Shown here one piece after another: positions 27,949-35,875 of a stretch of 64,000 bases of DNA; within the stretch, counting starts at the first letter, position 1; every line of letters starts with the position of its first letter. The notes beneath the pieces are model-generated. The model did no database searches, was not told where the DNA came from, and was given only the letters and a program-made list of their open reading frames with translations. This DNA comes from Hyphomicrobium sp. 99. GTDB lineage: Bacteria; Pseudomonadota; Alphaproteobacteria; Rhizobiales; Hyphomicrobiaceae. The position numbers and the translations under genes are program-made. The stretch is from positions 3,359,545-3,423,544 of the forward strand of contig NZ_KQ031382.1 of assembly GCF_000384335.2 (NCBI RefSeq). The letters run 5' to 3'.

Positions 27949-28824
27949 TCACCTAGAATTTAGAGCCGATCCAATTTTTCTAAAGTTCGCGGGAATTTCC
28001 AAGCAGCCCCGGCGTGACGGCCGACTGGGTTCCAGCTCCGGAAAGCAGAGTCTGTCGCCGTCCAATGCGATATGAGCATCAATGCCGTGCTCGCGACCAA
28101 GTTCTCGGAGCTTTGCGTTCAACTTGCGAGCATCGCCTCGTACTATCCCAGATCCGCAATGGGTGAAAATCGCTCGGCGAATGCCTGCATGTTTGCACCA
28201 AGCGAGTTGATTAACAATGGGTGCATGGCCAATTAGATTCCCGTCTCTCCTGCGCACCATCGAGCGTGTCATGGTTGCCCCGTCGCCAATAAAGAGATCG
28301 ATCCCACGAAGTGCGCGCTTTGCGTCGAGGACCCTGGCAACATCGGGCACGTAGAAGAAGGATTTGCCATCCGTCGCCACCCGAAAACCAACGGTCGGAG
28401 CTCGGATTGAGTGCTCGACTGGGAAAGCTGTGAAGCGCGCTCCTTCAATACTAAAGGCCTTTTTCGCTGTCAGCGTGCGCCGTTCCCGAATGGGAAAGCG
28501 GTGGATGAAGTTCCATGTCTCGCTGGTCGCGTAAACCGGACACGGCGCGCCCGCCGCAAGTCCCGCGGCGTGATCCGGATGCGCATGCGTAAGAACAACT
28601 GCCGTCGGCGCAATAAGCTTCAACGTGCCCAACCAGTCCGCCCCGCAATCAATCATAATGCGAGCGTTGCCACGCTGAACAAGCAACGCGCTATGGCGCC
28701 GATGCCGGCGAGAGCGAATATTGATCTCGCCGCGTGTGCCAAGAAACGTCAATGTCAATGCTCCGACCGTCGACTCGACGCTTGCCACGATGTGATCACC
28801 GAGAACGGGTGGCCACCGGCTCAA
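27949..28824 (-). CDS. MBL-fold metallohydrolase (RNase Z/PhnP-like)
   Basis: A 291-residue metallo-beta-lactamase-fold protein. It begins Leu-Thr-Phe-Leu-Gly-Thr-Arg-Gly-Glu, as in RNase Z/PhnP relatives, and has the zinc motif Leu-Thr-His-Ala-His-Pro-Asp-His-Ala-Ala-Gly at about residue 78 and further metal ligands in Val-Glu-His-Ser and Asp-Gly-Ala. A substrate of cyclic phosphate or RNA type is possible but not indicated. The start is uncertain: TTG 28824 is the frame's first start, but a TTG about 27 codons later lies 8 bases after GGAG and would start exactly at the conserved core. It forms a pair with the BCAM0308 gene. Confidence 0.82.
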   Translation of the reverse strand: MSRWPPVLGDHIVASVESTVGALTLTFLGTRGEINIRSRRHRRHSALLVQRGNARIMIDCGADWLGTLKLIAPTAVVLTHAHPDHAAGLAAGAPCPVYATSETWNFIHRFPIRERRTLTAKKAFSIEGARFTAFPVEHSIRAPTVGFRVATDGKSFFYVPDVARVLDAKRALRGIDLFIGDGATMTRSMVRRRDGNLIGHAPIVNQLAWCKHAGIRRAIFTHCGSGIVRGDARKLNAKLRELGREHGIDAHIALDGDRLCFPELEPSRPSRRGCLEIPANFRKIGSALNSR

Positions 28825-28858
28825 AAGCCTAGCGTGCTCAACACGAATTTCATTTCAC

Positions 28859-28892
28859 GCATCAAAAGTGCTGTGTAATCAGCCTTTGATGC
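28859..28892. promoter_or_regulatory. Perfect 8-base inverted repeat in a divergent promoter region
   Basis: GCATCAAA (28859-28866) is repeated inverted as TTTGATGC (28885-28892), with 18 bases between. It lies just upstream of the leftward MBL gene and about 160 bases before the rightward hydrolase gene. The half-sites resemble FNR half-sites (TTGAT), but the spacing is wrong for one dimer. Confidence 0.35.
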
Positions 28893-29051
28893 AAATTAGT
28901 TCGCAGGTGATTTCCGTTCGACTGCTAACATTAACGTGCTGGCTCATAATGACCTTAAGTGGCACGCATCATTCGGCGGTTTGATCCTCCACAATGTCGC
29001 CCCTCCGATACCAATTACGTGGTAACAATTAGTGTGCGGAGTTGGTCGAAT

Positions 29052-29696
29052 ATGATGCGATCATCCATGGTGCGAGAAATCGAGATCTTGCCTAGGAGAC
29101 TTGGCGGCTTTCTTGCTGTGCCCAAAGCCGCGATGGGAGTTGTCGTTTTTGTGCACGGGAGTGGTTCGAGTCGATTCAGTCCACGCAACACGTCGGTTTC
29201 TCACGCCCTCAATCGAGCCGGTCTTGCCACTCTTCTCTTCGATCTTCTGTTGCCCGAGGAAGCCGAGGACCGGCAAAATGTCTTCGATATTCCCCTGCTT
29301 GTAGGCCGGGTTGAGGAGTCGCTGGATTGGATCCAAGCGGAAGAAGCAGTCGCTCACCTTCCAGTGGGGCTGTTTGGCGCGAGTACCGGTGCCGCCGCAG
29401 CTCTGATGGCGGCGGCGCGCCAGCCGGACCAGGTATCAGCGGTGGTATCTCGTGGCGGGAGACCCGATCTTGCCGGTGAAGCGCTAGCCGGAGTGAAGGC
29501 TCCCACGCTTCTGATTGTCGGCGGGCGCGACGAGCTTGTGATTGAGTTAAATAGGGCTGCGCTGACTAAATTAAGATGCGAGAAGCGCCTCGATATTGTC
29601 CCCGGAGCTTCGCACCTGTTTGAGGAACCTGGCACCTTAGATGCGGTTGTTTCGCTAGCATCTGCTTGGTTCCGGCAATTTTTTAAAAAGGACTAA
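29052..29696 (+). CDS. Dienelactone-hydrolase-like alpha/beta hydrolase
   Basis: A 214-residue alpha/beta hydrolase. The oxyanion segment Val-His-Gly-Ser-Gly-Ser-Ser (about residue 36), the nucleophile elbow Gly-Ala-Ser-Thr-Gly-Ala-Ala, the acid Asp in Gly-Gly-Arg-Asp-Glu, and the late His in Gly-Ala-Ser-His-Leu-Phe are in order. Similar proteins often sit fused to or beside phosphoribosyltransferases, and here the PRTase gene starts 4 bases after this stop. ATG 29052 (GGAG ten bases upstream) is taken; another ATG follows at 29067. Substrate unknown. Confidence 0.9.
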   Translation: MMRSSMVREIEILPRRLGGFLAVPKAAMGVVVFVHGSGSSRFSPRNTSVSHALNRAGLATLLFDLLLPEEAEDRQNVFDIPLLVGRVEESLDWIQAEEAVAHLPVGLFGASTGAAAALMAAARQPDQVSAVVSRGGRPDLAGEALAGVKAPTLLIVGGRDELVIELNRAALTKLRCEKRLDIVPGASHLFEEPGTLDAVVSLASAWFRQFFKKD

Positions 29697-29700
29697 GCGC

Positions 29701-30369
29701 GTGGGAACGATAATCTTTCAGAACCGCCAGTATGCGGGCCAACTCCTGGCCGCAGAGGTTGCTCGACGTGGGTACACGGATCCCGTTGTGCTTGGTTTGC
29801 CGCGCGGCGGCGTTCCCGTCGCTGCAGAGGTGGCAGCAAAACTGAAGGCGCCTCTCGACATAATTCTCGTTCGCAAAATTGGAGCACCTATGCAGCCGGA
29901 GCTTGCTATCGGTGCAGTGGTTGATGGCGGCGCACCTGAGTTTGTTCGCAACGAAACGCTCATCCGCGCGCTTGGGCTGACTGACGACGAGTTTCGCGAA
30001 GAAGCGGAACGTCAGCTCGCCATTATCGAGGCGCGACGCAAGTTGTGGGTCGAGGGACGTCCCCGTATTCCCCTGAAGGGCAAGACCGCGATCATAGTCG
30101 ATGATGGCATCGCAACAGGTGCAACGGTGCTGGCATCCTTGCATGCATTGAAGAGGCAAGGTCCGAAGCGGACGGTTGTGGCGGTACCGGTCGCATCATC
30201 GGAGGCCGTCGAAGCTCTGACGGCAGAAGCGGACGATATTATCTGTCTCGAAGCCCCCTGGGACTTTGGCGCAGTTGGTTCATTTTACGCTGATTTTTCG
30301 GAAACAAGTGATGCTGAAGTGTCTCGGCTGCTCGATATCGCTCGCGTCGCGGAAGGCACCCGCACATGA
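29701..30369 (+). CDS. Phosphoribosyltransferase family protein
   Basis: A 222-residue type I phosphoribosyltransferase-fold protein (COG1926 group). Leu-Pro-Arg-Gly-Gly-Val-Pro-Val at about residue 33 and the PRPP-binding loop Val-Asp-Asp-Gly-Ile-Ala-Thr-Gly-Ala-Thr at about 137 are clear. The base acceptor cannot be deduced. The gene starts with GTG 29701 and is probably translated with the alpha/beta hydrolase gene in front. With two PRPP synthetases and the NMP phosphorylase it adds to the strong PRPP-linked theme of this region. Confidence 0.92.
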   Translation: MGTIIFQNRQYAGQLLAAEVARRGYTDPVVLGLPRGGVPVAAEVAAKLKAPLDIILVRKIGAPMQPELAIGAVVDGGAPEFVRNETLIRALGLTDDEFREEAERQLAIIEARRKLWVEGRPRIPLKGKTAIIVDDGIATGATVLASLHALKRQGPKRTVVAVPVASSEAVEALTAEADDIICLEAPWDFGAVGSFYADFSETSDAEVSRLLDIARVAEGTRT

Positions 30370-30591
30370 TGCCGCGGCAAGATAAATCGGTATGAATGTT
30401 CTCGTGGGGTCGCCGCGCTAACGCTCATCGTTTGAGCGGTCGTCGAGTTCATCGTTCGACAGGATGTCGGAAACGAGGGCCGCCTCATGACCGCGCTCAC
30501 AAGCCATGACGCCCTCGCGAGCGGCAATCGTCATGTCGAGGAACGACCAGATCTGGCCTAGTCGCCGAAAACTGGCAGGAAGCGAGATTGT
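30370..30591. other. Gap between phosphoribosyltransferase and uspA
   Basis: This 222-base convergent gap has no supported gene. A leftward frame ending at 30419 could encode 37 residues from ATG (MTIAAREGVMACERG...), and the frame is open further upstream without a usual start. It reads protein-like and may be a remnant or a very small gene, but I cannot support it. Confidence 0.3.
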
Positions 30592-31029
30592 TCAGCGACA
30601 GATCAAAACCGACGTCGTGCTCTGCGTTACAACGCGATGAGCTTGGCTGCCGAGCACGAGGCGCATCAGGCCCCTGTGGCCATGCGATGCCATCACGATC
30701 AAATCGCAGCCGTGTGTGCTTGCAGTTTCTACGATGGCCTCGGCGGGATACTGGTCTTTGACATGAACGGTCTGGCAAGCAATCTGTAATTTCATGCCAG
30801 CGGCTGACGCGTCGTCCAGGATTTTTCTGGCGTTCGCCGCTGCAGCCCGCTCGTATTCTTCGACCGGATAGACTATCGCGACTTCGGCCGGAGCATCCAT
30901 TCCCCAAGGTTCCGTCACGGTTAAGATTGTCACTTTCGCATTGACCGCCTTCGCCAGGGCGAACCCCTGTTCGACAGCCTTCCCGGCGAGCTCCGAACCG
31001 TCTGTCGCAATAAGCAAATGTTTGTACAT
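30592..31029 (-). CDS. Universal stress protein UspA family
   Basis: A 145-residue single-domain UspA protein. It begins Lys-His-Leu-Leu-Ile-Ala-Thr-Asp-Gly-Ser, has Val-Asp-Ala-type ATP site features, and ends with the nucleotide-binding signature Gly-Ser-His-Gly-His-Arg-Gly-Leu followed by Gly-Ser-Gln-Ala-His-Arg-Val (G-2X-G-9X-G(S/T)-like). It is likely an ATP-binding stress protein of the cytoplasm. Its own promoter region holds the best-placed FNR/FixK box of the island, 118 bases before the start. Confidence 0.95.
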   Translation of the reverse strand: MYKHLLIATDGSELAGKAVEQGFALAKAVNAKVTILTVTEPWGMDAPAEVAIVYPVEEYERAAAANARKILDDASAAGMKLQIACQTVHVKDQYPAEAIVETASTHGCDLIVMASHGHRGLMRLVLGSQAHRVVTQSTTSVLICR

Positions 31030-31146
31030 GTTTTCAATTCACATAGAGATAAGCTGGCGAACGTGCGTTTGAGCGCTGCGCCACTGCCAAGTACCCGGGA
31101 GAAAAATAATCCCTTTCCTTGATCCCATGATGATAGATCAACGACC

Positions 31147-31160
31147 TTGATCGGCGTCAA
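31147..31160 (-). promoter_or_regulatory. FNR/FixK box upstream of uspA
   Basis: TTGATCGGCGTCAA fits TTGA-N6-TCAA exactly and TTGAT-N4-ATCAA with a single change. It stands in the divergent region between uspA (minus) and a membrane-protein gene (plus). It is one of the two strongest boxes in the window. Confidence 0.65.
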
Positions 31161-31324
31161 GAGATCGTCGTTCATGTTAATTGATAACAAACACGCAAGA
31201 GATATTCGCGGCCGGCGATTTTACCCGGCACGACAGCGGTCGCGGCGATTGCAGCAGTCTTTTGGGCATCTTCACTATGGCTCAACGGTGAAACGGGCGA
31301 CCACCAATACGTGCGAGGCAAGCT

Positions 31325-31861
31325 TTGGCAAGGGAGAATGCGGTTATCGAAATTCGAATTCGAGAGCTTGCGCAGCTCTTCAATTCACTCGATCCTTCAC
31401 CATTCCACGAACGTGACCTCGATCGCGATGCTGAAGAATACATCGTCGGCTGGGCGCGTGAACTTCCTTCGGACGCATCGCTTCGCATTATCGTGCATCT
31501 TCCGGAAGAAGAAGCTCGCAAAGCACAGGAGCGAGGGCTTAGCGCTGCGCTGGCCAACTACTTCGCGGAACGCGCCTCGATGCAACAGCGTGAACTCAAC
31601 GAACTTTTCCGGATAGGTCGCCGCTACTTGCTGATCGGCTCCATAGTGCTCGTCGTTTGCCTCCTTGGCAGCCAGCTCGCGCGCATGCATTTGGGTACTG
31701 GACCGATGGCGAGCATTATCGCCGAGAGCCTGATTCTGGTTGGCTGGGTCGCAAATTGGAAGCCGATTGAGACGTTTCTGTATGACTGGTGGCCATTGAA
31801 ACGGCGGCGTGACCTCTACCAGCGATTGGCGCAAGCGTCAGTAGAAATCAAGTCATTCTAG
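31325..31861 (+). CDS. Membrane protein of unknown function
   Basis: A 178-residue protein with an N-terminal soluble part (about 1-90, acidic, with Ser-Leu-Asp-Pro-Ser-Pro-Phe-His-Glu-Arg-Asp-Leu-Asp), then two hydrophobic helices (about 100-118 and 125-142), then a basic C-terminus (Lys-Arg-Arg-Arg). I do not recognise a named family, although I have the impression that such proteins occur near stress clusters. There is no ATG in frame before the conserved-looking part. TTG 31325 is chosen because GAGG lies six bases upstream. It converges with the HPF gene, ending 7 bases from it. Confidence 0.7.
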   Translation: MARENAVIEIRIRELAQLFNSLDPSPFHERDLDRDAEEYIVGWARELPSDASLRIIVHLPEEEARKAQERGLSAALANYFAERASMQQRELNELFRIGRRYLLIGSIVLVVCLLGSQLARMHLGTGPMASIIAESLILVGWVANWKPIETFLYDWWPLKRRRDLYQRLAQASVEIKSF

Positions 31862-31868
31862 AGGATAC

Positions 31869-32426
31869 CTACCGCGAGCGAACCGGCTGGACGAACGTTG
31901 CCTGGGGCCCTTTGTCCCCCATCGTTTCAGCGAACTGCACTTCCTGTCCAACTTCCAGATCATCGAACTTATCGCCAACGACACTATTGCGATGAAAGTA
32001 GATTTCGCGACCGTCTGCAGAACTGATAAACCCGTGATCACGCGCAGACTCGAGTGAACTCACAGTCCCGTGGGGAGGCTGCTCATGTGTTTTGATCTGT
32101 CCCTGCCTCCGTCGCACGAGATCCTGTAGCTGCCGGCGCGCAGCAGCAAAGGCATCCGAGATCGTAACATTAACGTCCTCATGTCGTCCCGTTGCAGCCG
32201 GATCCCGGCTTATCGCAATATCGGCGGCGCCGGGGATCGTGAAATGGAGATGGACACTATAGGTGTCCCCCTTATGGTGCCGATGTTGCGGCCGCCCTAT
32301 TACGATGCGTGCGGATGTGATGCGGTCGTAGAACTGCTCGAGCTTTTTGGCTTCTTCGCGTACGCGCTCATCGATGTAGTCAACGGGCTTGATATGTTCG
32401 AAAACAACCTGGATAGGAACCTGCAT
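31869..32426 (-). CDS. Ribosome hibernation factor with C-terminal cold-shock domain
   Basis: A 185-residue fusion. Residues 1-105 are the HPF/RaiA fold (Ile-Asp-Glu-Arg-Val-Arg-Glu, His-Leu-His-Phe-Thr-Ile-Pro, Asp-Val-Asn-Val-Thr-Ile-Ser-Asp-Ala-Phe). Residues about 115-182 are a cold-shock domain with RNP-like Asp-His-Gly-Phe-Ile and Glu-Ile-Tyr-Phe-His-Arg-Asn. The usual long HPF has a different, dimerising tail, so this one may bind RNA while the N-domain occupies the decoding site of idle ribosomes. ATG 32426 is taken rather than GTG 32429. It fits a starvation or hypoxia island. Confidence 0.9.
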   Translation of the reverse strand: MQVPIQVVFEHIKPVDYIDERVREEAKKLEQFYDRITSARIVIGRPQHRHHKGDTYSVHLHFTIPGAADIAISRDPAATGRHEDVNVTISDAFAAARRQLQDLVRRRQGQIKTHEQPPHGTVSSLESARDHGFISSADGREIYFHRNSVVGDKFDDLEVGQEVQFAETMGDKGPQATFVQPVRSR

Positions 32427-32713
32427 CACAGTAAAATCTCATATCTTAAGTTGCTGAAACCTGTCTCTTCCTCGCGCCTGGATCAGAGCTAACATTGCCT
32501 CACGACGACATCGAGGTTCCCGCCGCTGGCCCCCGGATCTTTCAAGCATGCGAAACGCACACATCATAACATCGTTCCAAGTCCCGTTCCGCCTGCAGTG
32601 CATTGACCGATAATAAAGACCGAGAATAAATTTCATCATTGTCAGCAACCACGAACCTGCGCTCTGCGGACACTGATTAATCTTTGGGTTCTATATGTCG
32701 GCTCATTCTTGCG

Positions 32714-33832
32714 TCACCATTTGAGCTTCAAGGTGTTATCCGTTTCAATAAGCACTTCGGTACCGAAGACCTTGCCTTCCCGGTTCAAAATCCTTGCGAG
32801 ATGTTCCACATCTGTCCTCGCGGCTCGATTGAGCCGCATGTTCCGGATCTGCAGTGGAGTCATTTCTAGCCCAGCAAGTGAGCCGTCCGTCGTGCGGATG
32901 GCCGGGAAATACATGAGCGCCAGATCGCTTCTGTACTGTTCCCAGCCTTCGATACCTTCGTAGTCGTTGATCAGATCACCGCAGCCATAAAGAATGAGCT
33001 TACCCCGATAAACTTCAATTCCCTTGGCGTGATGTGAAGAATGACCATGGATTACATCTACGCAGCCGGCGTCTATGAGCCGGTACGCAAAGAGCCTGTG
33101 CTGCTCCGGTACGGGATAGCCCCAGTTTCCTCCCCAGTGAATTGAGACAATAACTGGGTGCTTCTTCCCGACCGCTGTGTGGATGCGCTCGATGATTTCT
33201 TCTGCTGCATCGCCCGACAGTGCGGGCACGAGATTAATACCCGGCCTCTCGGAGCCAGCTGCCCATTCGTGAGGAACTCCGGAATCGACGCAGGCGAGGG
33301 AAAAAACAAATAGCCGCGAGTTACCGCGATCCACTATTGCTGGTGCTGTCGCGCGAGCGGCGTCACAACCTGCGCCCGTGAACTGCACACCTACTCGATT
33401 TAGGGTGTGAAGCGTTTCGAGCAAACCGGAGGGACCCCAATCGAGGATATGATTGTTTGCAAGCACGCAACAGTCGATCCCCGCCGTGCGGATGACGCCG
33501 ACGTTCGCTGGACTCATTTTGTAGTTGATGCCCTTCGGCTCCGCGCTGGCACTGTTTGTAATCGCAGTTTCAAGATTGATTATTCGGGCGTCGAGCCGAC
33601 GGCGGTTCAGCTCATCAAGGGCATCGCCCCAGACGTACTCAAAGGAAACCGGCTGCGGAATGGGCCCATTGCGTCGCTCCGCTAGTAGCACGTAATCTTT
33701 TGCCGACCTCACGTAACTTTCGTAAATATGCGGGTCCGCGGGATGCGGTAATATCTGGTCTATGCCTCGTCCCGTCATGACATCGCCAGCGAGAAAAAGC
33801 GTAACCGCTTCAGGAGATCGGGTAGGCGTCAT
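32714..33832 (-). CDS. CapA family protein (PGA_cap metallophosphatase-like)
   Basis: A 372-residue protein of the CapA/PgsA family. It has Leu-Ala-Gly-Asp-Val-Met-Thr-Gly-Arg-Gly at residue 13, Asn-Leu-Glu-Thr-Ala, Leu-Ala-Asn-Asn-His-Ile-Leu-Asp-Trp-Gly, Ile-His-Trp-Gly, and Gly-His-Ser-Ser-His-His, the set of metal-ligand motifs of the calcineurin-like CapA fold. Poly-gamma-glutamate capsule genes are absent here, and no membrane anchor is visible, so a phosphatase or other role is as likely as capsule synthesis. It follows cysQ by 6 bases on the same strand. Confidence 0.9.
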   Translation of the reverse strand: MTPTRSPEAVTLFLAGDVMTGRGIDQILPHPADPHIYESYVRSAKDYVLLAERRNGPIPQPVSFEYVWGDALDELNRRRLDARIINLETAITNSASAEPKGINYKMSPANVGVIRTAGIDCCVLANNHILDWGPSGLLETLHTLNRVGVQFTGAGCDAARATAPAIVDRGNSRLFVFSLACVDSGVPHEWAAGSERPGINLVPALSGDAAEEIIERIHTAVGKKHPVIVSIHWGGNWGYPVPEQHRLFAYRLIDAGCVDVIHGHSSHHAKGIEVYRGKLILYGCGDLINDYEGIEGWEQYRSDLALMYFPAIRTTDGSLAGLEMTPLQIRNMRLNRAARTDVEHLARILNREGKVFGTEVLIETDNTLKLKW

Positions 33833-33838
33833 TCCTGT

Positions 33839-34666
33839 TCACCCTGATGCTGTGATTGCAAGAATGACTCTGCTCATCGCAGGATTACCCAGAGCAATGA
33901 ACGCTGGCACGATGAATTCATTATCGGCGCGGCCGTAAACGAGCGGGTTGCCGTCTGGTGCGATCACCACACCTCCTGCTGCCGCGACGATCGCGTGTCC
34001 GGCGGCGATATCCCACTCGTGGGTCGGCGCGAGTCGCGGGTATATGTCCACGCTTCCCTCCGCGATGCGGCAAAACTTGATCGATGAGCCGCACGATGTC
34101 TCATTGTCGACCTGCAACAGGGAAAGCATGGCTGCGGTTCTTGAATCGAAGTGGGAGCGGCTGACCGCAGCTACAAGGCCATCCTCGGGCAGCCGCCGGC
34201 GCGTATTGAGAGGTATTCTCTGCGTCGCTTCACTGACGTTTGCGCCTGGCGAAAGACAGAATCGTTCCGCACCTCGTGTGGCGACCCCGCGCCACACGAG
34301 CGCGCGCGCAGGCGCAATGATGACGCCTACGAGTGGGGCGCCGTCTACCAGCAGCGCAATGTTGACGGTAAACTCATTTCGGGATGCGAGAAACTCTCGT
34401 GTGCCGTCGAGCGGATCGACAAGGGCAAAACACGAGGTAAGAGCCGAAGAAGCTCCTTTGGAAAGGGCGCTTTCCTCGGATACAATTGGTACATTTGGAA
34501 GAAGACGAGACAGCTCCTCGATGATGATGGCATTCGCTGCCTCATCTGCTGCGGTAACGGGCGAGCCATCGCTTTTAAAGCGTCTCGAGGCTGCTGCTGG
34601 ATCAAAACGCAAGATCGCCTCCGCTGCATGAGATGCAATGGTGGTAACTTCGTCAACGCAATGCAT
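33839..34666 (-). CDS. cysQ: 3'(2'),5'-bisphosphate nucleotidase CysQ / inositol-monophosphatase family
   Basis: A 275-residue Mg-dependent phosphatase. It has Glu-Glu-Ser-Ala near residue 74, the metal motif Val-Asp-Pro-Leu-Asp-Gly-Thr-Arg-Glu-Phe that fits CysQ (pAp hydrolysis to AMP), and Trp-Asp-Ile-Ala-Ala-Gly-His-Ala. In a stress island, a role in removing pAp from RNA decay or sulfate assimilation would make sense. The frame is open to 34771. ATG 34666 fits the family length best, but its ribosome site is poor and a GTG 12 codons upstream is possible. It precedes capA. Confidence 0.9.
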   Translation of the reverse strand: MHCVDEVTTIASHAAEAILRFDPAAASRRFKSDGSPVTAADEAANAIIIEELSRLLPNVPIVSEESALSKGASSALTSCFALVDPLDGTREFLASRNEFTVNIALLVDGAPLVGVIIAPARALVWRGVATRGAERFCLSPGANVSEATQRIPLNTRRRLPEDGLVAAVSRSHFDSRTAAMLSLLQVDNETSCGSSIKFCRIAEGSVDIYPRLAPTHEWDIAAGHAIVAAAGGVVIAPDGNPLVYGRADNEFIVPAFIALGNPAMSRVILAITASG

Positions 34667-34801
34667 TTCCGCTAATTTTGAGATGTCCAGATTGCTTGCC
34701 ACATCACAGATCCAGCGTTTGCTGTCATCTATGATAAGAGAAAACGTTGACGACGCATTGATATTCCGCAACGCCGACGATCCAGGCCGCGCTTATTGAA
34801 A

Positions 34802-34820
34802 GCTGCCACATGATGGCAGC
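34802..34820. promoter_or_regulatory. Hairpin upstream of second prs
   Basis: GCTGCCA and TGGCAGC form a perfect 7-base stem with a 5-base loop. It ends 23 bases before the ATG of the second PRPP synthetase gene, so it would lie in the leader or operator of that gene. No T-run follows. Confidence 0.4.
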
Positions 34821-34843
34821 GTCAAAGCCGAGAGGGCATGCTT

Positions 34844-35875
34844 ATGACTGCCGATTTCCGACTCTGGAGTCCGTGCGACGCTCATCCGCCGATGAATTCG
34901 GATCAGACTCGATTGTTCGCCCTCCAGGCCTCAGCTGACCTCGGGAAGGCGGTTGCGGCGGCTTTAGAGTTGCCCCTTTGTGCGCATGAAGAGCGCGAGT
35001 TTGAAGATGGGGAACACAAGGCGCGTCCACTCGTTCCCGTTTCGGGTATGGACGTCTATGTCATCCAGAGCCTTCACAGTGGGCCGACGGCTAGCGCCAA
35101 TGATAAACTTTGTCGGCTATTGTTTTTTGTGGGAGCGCTGAAAGATGCCGGCGCCGCCAGCGTAACCGTTGTGGCGCCCTATCTATGCTATGCGCGAAAA
35201 GATCGTCGGACCAAGCCGAACGACCCGGTAACCACACGCTACGTGGCGGAGATACTCGAGGCTGTCGGCGTGGATGCGATCGTTACTCTCGACGTTCACA
35301 ACCCCATGGCTTTTGAAAACGCGTTTCGCTGCCGGACTGTCACGCTTACGGCCGCGCCCCTGTTCGCTGATTATGCGAGGAAGTTCAAGGGTGAGAAACT
35401 TTGCATCGTTTCTCCCGACACTGGCGGAGCGAAGCGAGCCGAACTTCTGCGTGAGACGTTGGAGGTGGCTTTCGGTCAGCCCATTGGCAAAGCCTTTGCC
35501 GATAAGCACCGGAGTGCTGGCGTCGTCTCAGGCGATCTTTTTGTCGGCGATGTCGAGGGAGCGACCGCTCTTATCGTTGATGATCTTATTAGTTCGGGAG
35601 GTACACTCCTGCGGGCGGCGCGCGCTGCGCGCAAAGCCGGCGCGCGTCGCGTACTGGCGCTGGTAACACACGGACTGTTCATGGCTGGCGCTTCCGAGGT
35701 ACTTGCAGAACCCGCAATCGAGTTCGTGGCCGTTACAGATACAATACCGCCATTTCGACTCGATCTCCGGCTAGCTGCGCAAAAAGTGCACGTCATTTCT
35801 TCAGCCTCCCTGCTTGCCGAGGCGGTAGCCTGTTTGGCAAATGGGCAACCGCTAACGCACCTTGTCGTTTTTTGA
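34844..35875 (+). CDS. prs: Ribose-phosphate pyrophosphokinase (second copy)
   Basis: A 343-residue PRPP synthetase-like protein. It contains Tyr-Ala-Arg-Lys-Asp-Arg-Arg (ATP site), Thr-Leu-Asp-Val-His-Asn (metal His), Ala-Asp-Lys-His-Arg (catalytic loop with Lys and Arg), and Val-Asp-Asp-Leu-Ile-Ser-Ser-Gly-Gly-Thr (PRPP loop). It diverges clearly from the copy at 20433 (Lys instead of Gln in the ATP site, different loop) and has an N-terminal extension of about 16 residues if ATG 34844 is right; ATG 34892 is an alternative start. It is divergent from cysQ and overlaps the end of the kinase gene by 83 bases tail to tail. Confidence 0.9.
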   Translation: MTADFRLWSPCDAHPPMNSDQTRLFALQASADLGKAVAAALELPLCAHEEREFEDGEHKARPLVPVSGMDVYVIQSLHSGPTASANDKLCRLLFFVGALKDAGAASVTVVAPYLCYARKDRRTKPNDPVTTRYVAEILEAVGVDAIVTLDVHNPMAFENAFRCRTVTLTAAPLFADYARKFKGEKLCIVSPDTGGAKRAELLRETLEVAFGQPIGKAFADKHRSAGVVSGDLFVGDVEGATALIVDDLISSGGTLLRAARAARKAGARRVLALVTHGLFMAGASEVLAEPAIEFVAVTDTIPPFRLDLRLAAQKVHVISSASLLAEAVACLANGQPLTHLVVF

